DNA from: an uncultured Cohaesibacter sp.
GTDB taxonomy: Bacteria; Pseudomonadota; Alphaproteobacteria; Rhizobiales; Cohaesibacteraceae
Assembly: GCF_963682185.1 (NCBI RefSeq)
Contig: NZ_OY821667.1
Coordinates: 3,113,501-3,177,500 of the forward strand
Direction: 5' to 3'
DNA length: 64,000 nucleotides
This document shows positions 25,097-32,207 of this stretch, in pieces. The translations under genes were made by a program, and so were the position numbers. The notes beneath the pieces were generated by a model. It was not told the DNA's origin. It worked only from the letters and a program-made list of their open reading frames with translations, and ran no database searches. Each line of letters starts with the position of its first letter. Within the stretch, counting starts at the first letter, position 1.

Positions 25097-27457
25097 TTAT
25101 CTGATGCGCCGACCGGCGGACAAGCCTTCGACCTTCTCGATGATGGAGGCGGCATCAATGCCATGATGGTGATAGAGATCGCCGATCGTGCCGGTTTGGC
25201 CGAAATGCTCGATGCCGAGCGAAATGGTACGATGCCCTGCGACCCCGCCAAGCCAGGCCAGCGTGGCAGGATGACCGTCAATGACAGTCACGATCTTGCA
25301 ATGTTCGGGCAGATCATCCATCAGATGCTCCACATGGGAAATGGCCTTTTCGTTGCCCCGTGAACGCGCTCGCTGGGCCGCTGTCCAGCCCGCATTCAGG
25401 CGGTCTGCCGAGGTGACCGCCAACACGCCGATATCGCGTCGGGCTTCTGCAATGGCACCCGCAGCCTTGATCGCTTCGGAGGCCACAGCCCCTTGATAGG
25501 CAATGACAATCTCGCAATTGGGCCCCGGTTTGCGCAGCCAATAGCCTCCATCGATGGCACCTTGCACAAAGGCGTCATCCGCCCGCTTGCCCGGTTGCTC
25601 GATCGGGTTGGTTGTCAGCCGCAGATAGACCGAACCGCCGGTTTCATCGCGCAGCCATGTGCGCTCGTCCGGATCGCCTTCGCCATCCCGTTGCATATAG
25701 TCAAAGGCCCATTCCATGATAACAGCCAATTCATCGGCAAAGGCTGGCTCGAAAGCGGCCAGACCATCCTGGCTCATGCCGATGAGCGGCGTGCCGACAG
25801 ACTGGTGCGCGCCCCCTTCAGGAGCCAGGGTGACGCCGGAGGGCGTGCCAACAATCATGAAGCGGGAATCCTGATAGCAGGCATAATTGAGCGCATCGAG
25901 GCCACGGCAGACAAACGGGTCATAAACCGTACCGATGGGGATCAACCGCTTGCCAAACAGCGAGTGGGACAGCCCCGCCGCGCCGAGCAGCAGAAACAGG
26001 TTCATTTCTGCAATGCCAAGCTCGATATGTTGCCCTTCCGGATCAAACACCCATTTGGCCGTTGAGGGAATGCGGTGTTCGATGAAAGCATCCTTTTGAG
26101 CCGTGCGGGCAAACAGCTTGCGCCGGTTGACCCATGGGCCGAGATTGGTCGTGCCTGTCACATCCGGAGAGGTGGTTACGATCCGTGCTGCCAATTCGCT
26201 GTCGCCCTTGGAAAGCGTATCGAGGATCTTGCCAAATGCTGCCTGCGTGGAAAGGGTGCGGGCGCTGTCCATCTCAATGGCCGGAACGGCCAGTTTGTGA
26301 TCATGATAGCGGCGCGTGCCCTTGGCAAAGAACGGCACCTCCTTCAGAAACGCCTTGAGAGCGTTGGCGTCTTTCACCGTGGCGAAAGGCTCCCATTCCT
26401 CTCCCTTGGCAACGCCCATATGCGCCTGCCATGCATCCATCTGGGTCGGGTTCATCAGACCGCCGTGATTGTCCTTGTGTCCGGCAATTGGCGTGCCCCA
26501 CCCCTTGACCGTATAGGCAAGGAAGCAGGTTGGGCGGTCATGGTCGATGGAGGCAAAAACGTCGGCCATGGTGGTCACGCAGTTGCCGCCGAGATTTTCC
26601 ATGAGCGCTGCCAGTTCATCGTCACTGCGCCGCTCGATAAGAGCGGTGACATCGCCCTGATCGCCCAGATCATCCATCAGGCGCTTGCGCCATACCGCGC
26701 CACCCATGAAGGTGAGGGCGGAATAATCCTGATTGGGGCAGGCATCAATCCATGCTTTGAGCTTGTCGCCTCCGGCCTCCTCAAAGGCCTCCCGCTGCAA
26801 TTTGCCATATTTGACCCGAACGACATCCCAGCCGAAGGCATCGAAGATTTTCTCGACCCGCTCGAAGAGCCCCTCGCGCACGATCCCGTCCAGAGACTGA
26901 CGGTTATAGTCGATAATCCACCAGCAGTTCCGCAGGTCGTTTTTCCAGCCTTCCTGCAGGCATTCATAGATGTTGCCCTCATCCAGCTCGGCGTCACCAA
27001 CCAGAGCCACCATGCGGCCGAGAGCCTGTTCCTGTCCCCAGCTTTTGGCCTTGATATAATCCTGAACGAGCGAGGCAAAGGAGGTGATGGCAACGCCTAG
27101 CCCGACCGATCCGGTGGAGAAATCCACATCATCAATATCTTTGGTGCGGGACGGGTAGGATTGCACTCCGCCAAAGCCGCGGAAATTCTCCATCTTTTCC
27201 CGTGTCTGGTTGCCCATCAGATATTGCATCGCATGGAAAATGGGCGAGGCATGGGGCTTGACGGCGACGCGGTCTTCAGGACGTAGGGCGGAGAAATAGA
27301 GCGCGGTCATGATCGAGACCATGGACGCAGAGCTGGCTTGATGCCCACCCACCTTGATGCCATCCGCCTTGGGGCGGATATGGTTGGCATTGTGAATCAT
27401 CCAGTGAGACAGCCACAAAAGGCGCTGCTCGATTGTCTTTAAATGGGGGCTCTGCAT
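25097..27457 (-). CDS. AceE-like homodimeric 2-oxoacid dehydrogenase E1 (transketolase family)
   Basis: This thiamine-diphosphate enzyme of 786 residues has the AceE layout: an N-terminal ThDP-binding domain with the GDAELDEGNIYE Mg-diphosphate motif and NHGGLMNP, a middle pyrimidine domain with GIAEMNLF, and a C-terminal domain. It resembles AceE and MdeB, the 2-oxobutyrate dehydrogenase E1 of the Pseudomonas methionine gamma-lyase locus, which also lies next to an Lrp-type regulator gene. No E2 or E3 gene is nearby. I chose the ATG at 27457, which has AGGCGAG close upstream; starts at 27490 (ATG) and 27508 (TTG) are possible. It is divergent from the Lrp gene at 27582. Substrate unknown: pyruvate or a branched or short 2-oxoacid. 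Confidence 0.78.
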   Translation of the reverse strand: MQSPHLKTIEQRLLWLSHWMIHNANHIRPKADGIKVGGHQASSASMVSIMTALYFSALRPEDRVAVKPHASPIFHAMQYLMGNQTREKMENFRGFGGVQSYPSRTKDIDDVDFSTGSVGLGVAITSFASLVQDYIKAKSWGQEQALGRMVALVGDAELDEGNIYECLQEGWKNDLRNCWWIIDYNRQSLDGIVREGLFERVEKIFDAFGWDVVRVKYGKLQREAFEEAGGDKLKAWIDACPNQDYSALTFMGGAVWRKRLMDDLGDQGDVTALIERRSDDELAALMENLGGNCVTTMADVFASIDHDRPTCFLAYTVKGWGTPIAGHKDNHGGLMNPTQMDAWQAHMGVAKGEEWEPFATVKDANALKAFLKEVPFFAKGTRRYHDHKLAVPAIEMDSARTLSTQAAFGKILDTLSKGDSELAARIVTTSPDVTGTTNLGPWVNRRKLFARTAQKDAFIEHRIPSTAKWVFDPEGQHIELGIAEMNLFLLLGAAGLSHSLFGKRLIPIGTVYDPFVCRGLDALNYACYQDSRFMIVGTPSGVTLAPEGGAHQSVGTPLIGMSQDGLAAFEPAFADELAVIMEWAFDYMQRDGEGDPDERTWLRDETGGSVYLRLTTNPIEQPGKRADDAFVQGAIDGGYWLRKPGPNCEIVIAYQGAVASEAIKAAGAIAEARRDIGVLAVTSADRLNAGWTAAQRARSRGNEKAISHVEHLMDDLPEHCKIVTVIDGHPATLAWLGGVAGHRTISLGIEHFGQTGTIGDLYHHHGIDAASIIEKVEGLSAGRRIR

Positions 27458-27581
27458 GTCTCGCCTCATATCGGGGGATAGATCTGGCATGCATCTTAAT
27501 GGATCCAATCAAGATGATCCTCGCTTTTTCAGTCTGGCACCGTTATAAATTTGGAGGAAATAACTACGAATTGAAAAGAAA

Positions 27582-28052
27582 ATGAAGAAATCCACTTCAC
27601 TTGATGCCTTTGATATTCAGATCCTGCGTGCCTTGGGGCAGGACGGCCGCATGCCTCTGCAGGCGCTGGCGGATACCATCAAATTGAGCGCAACGCCGAC
27701 GGCAAGGCGCCTCAAGCGGCTCGAAGAAAGCGGCATTATCACAGGATACAGCGCCCTGATCGATGAGGCTGCTCTTGGTTTTGATGTGACGGTTTTCGTC
27801 TCCGTGCAGCTGGATAGGCAGGTGGATGACGCTCTGGCCCAATTCGAGGCGGCGGTCGATACCTTCGATGAGGTGGTCGATTGTTGGCTGATGACCGGCA
27901 ATCGCGACTATATGATGCGCGTGGTGACACGAAACCTCAAAGAATTCGAGACCTTCCTTGTCGGGCGTCTGACCAAGGTGCCCGGCGTTGCCAATATCGA
28001 GAGCTCGATCCCGCTGCGGCGAGTAAAGGAAGGGGTGGCGCGGACGCCTTGA
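27582..28052 (+). CDS. Lrp/AsnC family transcriptional regulator
   Basis: This 156-residue protein has an N-terminal helix-turn-helix (residues about 8-55, with MPLQALADTIKLSATPTARR) and a C-terminal RAM effector domain with LMTGNRDYMMRVV. Such regulators sense amino acids. It is divergent from the AceE-like gene with a 124-bp shared gap, so it most likely controls that gene. This parallels MdeR-MdeB in pseudomonads and suggests an amino-acid-derived 2-oxoacid as the signal. A GGAGG lies about 28 bases upstream of the ATG, too far to be a normal ribosome binding site. Confidence 0.88.
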   Translation: MKKSTSLDAFDIQILRALGQDGRMPLQALADTIKLSATPTARRLKRLEESGIITGYSALIDEAALGFDVTVFVSVQLDRQVDDALAQFEAAVDTFDEVVDCWLMTGNRDYMMRVVTRNLKEFETFLVGRLTKVPGVANIESSIPLRRVKEGVARTP

Positions 28053-28100
28053 TCCGGCTTTTTGGGCCGAAGTCTTTCAAAAGGCACGCGAAAAAATACA

Positions 28101-28141
28101 AAAAGCCGTCACTATGTTCCAATCGTGACGGCTTGTCTTTT
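28101..28141. terminator. Bidirectional terminator between lrp-type gene and proX
   Basis: AAGCCGTCAC (28103-28112) pairs with GTGACGGCTT (28125-28134) around a 12-nt loop. On the minus strand it is followed by a U-rich tract (complement of 28084-28102); on the plus strand by GTCTTTT. Confidence 0.75.
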
Positions 28142-28153
28142 GGTGGACTGATA

Positions 28154-28178
28154 AGATCAGGCGCGAGGCGCCTGATCT
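28154..28178. other. Very stable hairpin just after the proX stop
   Basis: AGATCAGGCGC (28154-28164) pairs perfectly with GCGCCTGATCT (28168-28178) across a GAG loop. It lies 10 bases beyond the proX stop codon, before the terminator at 28101-28141, and probably protects the proX 3' end. Confidence 0.55.
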
Positions 28179-28188
28179 GTCAGGTCAC

Positions 28189-29199
28189 TTATTTTGCAGC
28201 TGCGCGTGCATCGTCGAGCCATTTGTTGACTTCGTCCTGATGCTTTTCAATCCATGCAGCAGCCTGTGCTTTCACATCATCGTCGCCTTCATTCATGGCA
28301 GCATTCTGTGCATAGATGTCAGCTACAGGGATGCGCACTTCATCAAGAAGGGCCTTGACCGCAGGGTTCTTCTCAATGAAGGCATCGTTGGCAACTGGCA
28401 GGATATCAGCTGCAGCAAAGCCCATGGAGCAAGGATCGGATACGCAGGTTTTAAGGCCTTTCACGGCTGGAGCCGTTTCAACACCATCGCGTTCCGGCAC
28501 GGTGATCCACATGACATCTTTACCCGGCTTCAATTCGTTCACGGTCCAGTTTGGGGTCCATGTGTAGAACAGGATATGCTCGCCAGCTTCATAAGAAGCA
28601 ACAGCATCAGCCATGGAAGCAGAATAGCCAGCCTTGATAGGGTTGATATCGTCGCCGAGATCATAATCTTTCATATGTTCGGAGATCTTCACTTCGCAAC
28701 CCCAGCCTGGAGGGCAGGCAACCAGATCGGCTTTGCCATCGCCATTGCGGTCGAACGCTTCCTTGACTTCTGGGCGTTTGAAATCATCCAGAGATTTGAT
28801 GCCGAATTCATCAACGGCGGCCTTGTCAACGAGATAACCCTGCAGGGCGCCCTTCTCGGCGACAGCACCAACGATAGAAGCGGTATCTTCAAAAGCAGGC
28901 TTGTAGGTGTCATGCAGCGGGAACCAGCCGTTCACCCAAAGATCCAGATCGCCAAAAGCGACGGACTGGTAGAAGGCGGGTACGTCAAGGGTGGTCGGAC
29001 CGTCTACCGTGTAGCCGAGCTTCTGGAACAGCTGGCTGTAGATTTCGGAGTGGAACCAGCCGGTATCCCAGGTGGCCTGACCCATTTTGATGGTGACGCC
29101 TTCACCAGGCATGTCCGCTGCGAAGGACGGTGCTGCGGAAACCAATACAGCGCCGGACAGAGCGGCGGCTGCAGCAAATTTACGGATAGCATTTGCCAT
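28189..29199 (-). CDS. proX: Betaine/proline ABC importer, periplasmic binding protein
   Basis: This 336-residue protein has a signal peptide (residues about 1-28, ending APSFAAD) and the OpuAC fold of quaternary-amine-binding proteins. Aromatic residues that could form the ligand cage are in QATWDTGWFHS, NGWFPLHD and FYTWTPNW. Cys pairs occur in CPPGWGC and CVSDPC, possibly a disulfide. It is the last gene of a proV-proW-proX operon and has its own GGAGAG ribosome binding site. A hairpin precedes it and another follows, which fits a separately stabilised message. Choline, glycine betaine or proline betaine is a likely ligand. Confidence 0.88.
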   Translation of the reverse strand: MANAIRKFAAAAALSGAVLVSAAPSFAADMPGEGVTIKMGQATWDTGWFHSEIYSQLFQKLGYTVDGPTTLDVPAFYQSVAFGDLDLWVNGWFPLHDTYKPAFEDTASIVGAVAEKGALQGYLVDKAAVDEFGIKSLDDFKRPEVKEAFDRNGDGKADLVACPPGWGCEVKISEHMKDYDLGDDINPIKAGYSASMADAVASYEAGEHILFYTWTPNWTVNELKPGKDVMWITVPERDGVETAPAVKGLKTCVSDPCSMGFAAADILPVANDAFIEKNPAVKALLDEVRIPVADIYAQNAAMNEGDDDVKAQAAAWIEKHQDEVNKWLDDARAAAK

Positions 29200-29239
29200 A
29201 ATAAACTCTCCTCTAGTAATTTAGTGGTTCAAAATAGCA

Positions 29240-29270
29240 AAAGCCAGACAGACAGAGTCCATCCGGCTTT
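29240..29270 (-). other. Intercistronic hairpin proW-proX
   Basis: Read on the minus strand, AAAGCCGGA pairs with TCTGGCTTT (29270-29262 with 29248-29240), with one G-U pair and a 13-nt loop, followed by TGCTATTTTG. It lies between the proW stop and the proX ribosome binding site, and could act as a processing or partial termination site. Confidence 0.5.
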
Positions 29271-29283
29271 CACAGTTGTTTCG

Positions 29284-30207
29284 TCAAGCTTTTTGTTTGT
29301 CGGAAGCCGTTGCTGACTGTCCCTTGAAAATGGACGCAATGAAGCCAAGCAGAGACGTTTTGCTTGTGTTTGGTTCAGCAAAGCCCTGCGTGATACGGTC
29401 AAGAATGATCGCCAGAATGACAATGCCGACACCGCCAGCTGTTGCGCCACCAACGTCAAGGCGACCAAGACCGGTGTTAACCACCAGACCAAGACCACCA
29501 GCACCAATGAGAGCAGCAATAACGACCATGGACAAGGCCAGCATCAGAGTCTGGTTGAGACCTGCCATGATGGTGCGCAAGGCCAGAGGAATCTGGACTT
29601 CCCACAAAATCTGGAAATAGGTTGCCCCAAAGGATTCTGAGGCCTCGATCAGATCCTTGCGCACATTGCGAATGCCAAGGTTGGTCATGCGAATGATCGG
29701 CGGCAAGGCAAAGATAATGGTTGCAATGATACCCGGAGCCATACCGACACCGAACAACATCACGATCGGCACAAGATAAACGAAGCTTGGAACCGTCTGC
29801 ATGATATCCAGAATGGGGCGGACGATCTTCCAGGCTGTATCGCTACTTGAAGCGAGGATGCCGACAGGAATACCGATCACGGCGCAGAAGAGCACCGATG
29901 TGATAATCATCGACAGGGTTGTCATGGTTTCCGGCCAAAGGCCGATCATGTCAATGAAGAAGAAACCGATAATGGTTGCGATGGCCATGGTGCGGTTGAC
30001 AACGCGCCAGGCGACCAAAGCAAAAACGAGCGTGATAATGAGCATCGGCACCCAGGCAAAGAAGCCGTCAAGTGCCTGAAGAACCTCGTTCACCGGCACC
30101 TGCATTGCCCGGAAAAACGGGCGAAAGTTAGGAACCAGAAACCCGCGAACGAAGCTGTTGACCACGTCATCAAACGGAATGGTTAAAAAGTCTGAAGGGC
30201 TGATCAA
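29284..30207 (-). CDS. proW: Betaine/proline ABC importer, permease
   Basis: This 307-residue permease has about six to seven membrane helices and the BPD_transp_1 coupling loop EASESFGATYFQILWEVQIP, the EAA motif. PVGILASSSDTAW and MQTVPSFVYLVPIVMLFG are typical of ProW/OpuAB. The start is a TTG with AGGAG six bases upstream. The gene is 13 bp downstream of proV. Together with ProV and ProX it makes an osmoprotectant or nutrient quaternary-amine importer. Confidence 0.9.
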   Translation of the reverse strand: MISPSDFLTIPFDDVVNSFVRGFLVPNFRPFFRAMQVPVNEVLQALDGFFAWVPMLIITLVFALVAWRVVNRTMAIATIIGFFFIDMIGLWPETMTTLSMIITSVLFCAVIGIPVGILASSSDTAWKIVRPILDIMQTVPSFVYLVPIVMLFGVGMAPGIIATIIFALPPIIRMTNLGIRNVRKDLIEASESFGATYFQILWEVQIPLALRTIMAGLNQTLMLALSMVVIAALIGAGGLGLVVNTGLGRLDVGGATAGGVGIVILAIILDRITQGFAEPNTSKTSLLGFIASIFKGQSATASDKQKA

Positions 30208-30220
30208 GTCAGTCTCCTAA

Positions 30221-31429
30221 TTATATTGCTGCGCTTGTGATGCTGTCCGGCCCGGTCTCTTCTTCATCTGAAGCCAGATGCTCGAAGATATTCTCGGCGG
30301 AAACAACACCAACCAGCTTGCCGTCATCATCGGTTACGGCCAAAGGCATACCGGTTTGCGCTTCTGAATAGATTTCATTGAGATAAGCGTCTTGTGGCAC
30401 GGTCGGCGGGTGGGCGTGCATGATGTCCATGACGCGCGCTGACGTTTTTGCTGCTTCTACGTCGCTGCGGGTCAGAAGTCCGGCCGGAACGCCATCCTTG
30501 ACCACATGAATGATCTCGGTTTCGGTCCGGTCCATTGCTGCGATGGCATCGGAAACCCGCGCGGTGAGTGGAACGCGAGAGGCATCCTCGGCAATGTCGG
30601 AAGCGGTGTAAACGCGGCTGCGGTCGATATCGGCAACAAACGCTTTCACATAGGCGTCTGCCGGATCGGAAACAATGTCCTGCGCCGTCCCTACCTGAAC
30701 GAAGGCGCCATCTTTCATGATCGCGATGCGATCACCCAGAAGCAGGGCTTCGTTGAGATCGTGGGTAATGAAGATGATGGTTTTCTTCAGCTCGCGCTGG
30801 AGAACGACCAGTTCATCCTGCATCTCGCGGCGGATCAACGGGTCAAGCGCGCCGAACGGTTCATCCATCAGCAGGATTTCCGGATCGTTGGCCAGACCGC
30901 GTGCCAGACCGACACGCTGCTGCATGCCGCCCGAAAGCTCGCCAGGATAGCTGTCTGCATGCGCATCCAGCCCCACTTTATCAAGGGATTCAAGCGCTCT
31001 CTTGTAGCGTTCCTCTTTGGGAACTCCGTTGACCTTCAAACCGAAGGCCACATTATCCAAGACAGTCTTGTGCGGGAAAAGCGCGAAATGCTGGAAAACC
31101 ATGCAGCATTTCTCACGCCGAACTTTTCGAAGCTCTTCCTTTGAGCAGGAGGCCACGTCGACGTCGTCGACCCAGATCTCCCCCGCTGACGAAGGGATCA
31201 AGCCGTTCAAAGTGCGCACCAGTGTGGACTTGCCGGATCCTGAAAGACCCATGATAACGAAGATCTCGCCTTCGTTTACATCAAAGCTGACATTGTTGAT
31301 CCCGACGGTGACGCCGGTCTCGCGAAAAATCTGCTCTTTGCTTTGTCCCTGCTGAACGCGCTTCCAGCCTTCACCACTCTCATCATTAAAGAGCTTGGAA
31401 ACGTTCCTAACTTTCATTTTAATAGTCAT
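30221..31429 (-). CDS. proV: Betaine/proline ABC importer, ATPase with CBS domains
   Basis: This 402-residue ATPase has Walker [10 protein letters not shown], signature [14 protein letters not shown], Walker [12 protein letters not shown] and a C-terminal tail of two CBS repeats (about residues 280-395). In OpuA-type importers such CBS tails sense ionic strength, which suits osmotic control. The N-terminus reads [13 protein letters not shown], usual for ProV. I use the ATG at 31429; a GTG at 31447 and an ATG at 31417 are alternatives, none with a strong ribosome binding site. It is the first gene of the operon and faces the AT-rich gap. Confidence 0.9.
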   Translation of the reverse strand: MTIKMKVRNVSKLFNDESGEGWKRVQQGQSKEQIFRETGVTVGINNVSFDVNEGEIFVIMGLSGSGKSTLVRTLNGLIPSSAGEIWVDDVDVASCSKEELRKVRREKCCMVFQHFALFPHKTVLDNVAFGLKVNGVPKEERYKRALESLDKVGLDAHADSYPGELSGGMQQRVGLARGLANDPEILLMDEPFGALDPLIRREMQDELVVLQRELKKTIIFITHDLNEALLLGDRIAIMKDGAFVQVGTAQDIVSDPADAYVKAFVADIDRSRVYTASDIAEDASRVPLTARVSDAIAAMDRTETEIIHVVKDGVPAGLLTRSDVEAAKTSARVMDIMHAHPPTVPQDAYLNEIYSEAQTGMPLAVTDDDGKLVGVVSAENIFEHLASDEEETGPDSITSAAI

Positions 31430-31764
31430 GGAGTAGGCCTTTAACACACTCGTGCTGAAATTGAAACCGTGATCAAAATTTTCATAAAAAATTCAAATTG
31501 GATGCTTAAATTGAGCGCAAGTTATTCTTTACGTATTTTTGAATTCTCCTGTCATGAAAACCAATGAAATACGTTGAGTTTTTTTCATATTTGAATTGAA
31601 AGACTGATTGGTGATATATTTATACGCAAAATAGATTTTAACATGAGGTGTAAATATTTAAAAACTGGGATTGTCAATAAAACATAATCTTATACAGTAT
31701 TTATGATTTTTTCTTTTGTAATACAATATCGTGAAGGTATGACGGTTTCGTATATGTAAGGAAA

Positions 31765-31805
31765 TGTAAATTGTAAATAATTTACATATGAGGAAATTTG
31801 TAAAT
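31765..31805. promoter_or_regulatory. TGTAAAT cluster with 15-bp palindrome TGTAAATAATTTACA
   Basis: TGTAAAT occurs at 31765-31771, 31772-31778 and 31799-31805. The middle copy is the left half of a perfect palindrome TGTAAATAATTTACA (31772-31786). The clustering suggests cooperative binding of a dimeric regulator in the gap that controls proV and the GRE. The protein is not known. Confidence 0.45.
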
Positions 31806-32107
31806 TGTCCGAAAAATATATGTATATTTATATGAGTATTCTTTATGTTTTGTGAGTGAAAATTTTATGAGGGAAAAAATTTAGTATTTGTCATCTTTAA
31901 GGATGCCTGAGTAAGGGTTTTATATTTTTAAATCAAAAAAAGAATTTAAATTTTTCTTTCATATCATACCTAGGTGCAAGCCTCTCTACCTGTTTGTGGA
32001 AAGGTTTTGACTGGCGAGAGTTCGCGGGATTTCGAAAATATCAATAAGTACAAATGCTTAAGATAAATGCCGCAAGTTGACTTGTGCAGATCTGTTTCAT
32101 AAAAAGG

Positions 32108-32153
32108 TTGTGCGTTATTGCGCACAAACTGGGGCGCTATGACGCGATAACGC
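32108..32153. promoter_or_regulatory. Nested inverted repeats upstream of the GRE gene
   Basis: TTGTGCG (32108-32114) and CGCACAA (32121-32127) form a 7-bp inverted repeat with a 6-nt spacer. GCGTTAT (32112-32118) and ATAACGC (32147-32153) form another with a 28-nt spacer. They end about 54 bases before the GRE start, a normal place for an operator. The XRE-cupin regulator coded next to the GRE operon is a candidate ligand-responsive binder. Confidence 0.4.
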
Positions 32154-32207
32154 GGAATGGTGCCTGGTGTCGTTTCGCGCGCATGATGATGGAAGCGGAG
32201 CAAACGG

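Larger units (their letters stand above)
31430..32207. other. AT-rich divergent control region between proV and the glycyl-radical enzyme
   Basis: This 778-bp gap is strikingly AT-rich between about 31450 and 31980, unlike its neighbours, and returns to normal composition nearer the GRE gene. I found no gene and no FNR/FixK consensus (TTGAT-N4-ATCAA). It contains three TGTAAAT copies with one perfect palindrome, and two inverted repeats close to the GRE start, listed separately. Both divergent promoters must lie here. Confidence 0.6.

Noticed and set aside
24073-25281. 402-codon minus-strand frame across ade and its terminator
   Set aside because: Antisense of ade; it runs through a terminator and has no recognisable domain.
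31765-31805. FNR/FixK or NifA site for the GRE
   Set aside because: The palindrome is TGT-N9-ACA, not the NifA TGT-N10-ACA, and no TTGAT-N4-ATCAA is present.
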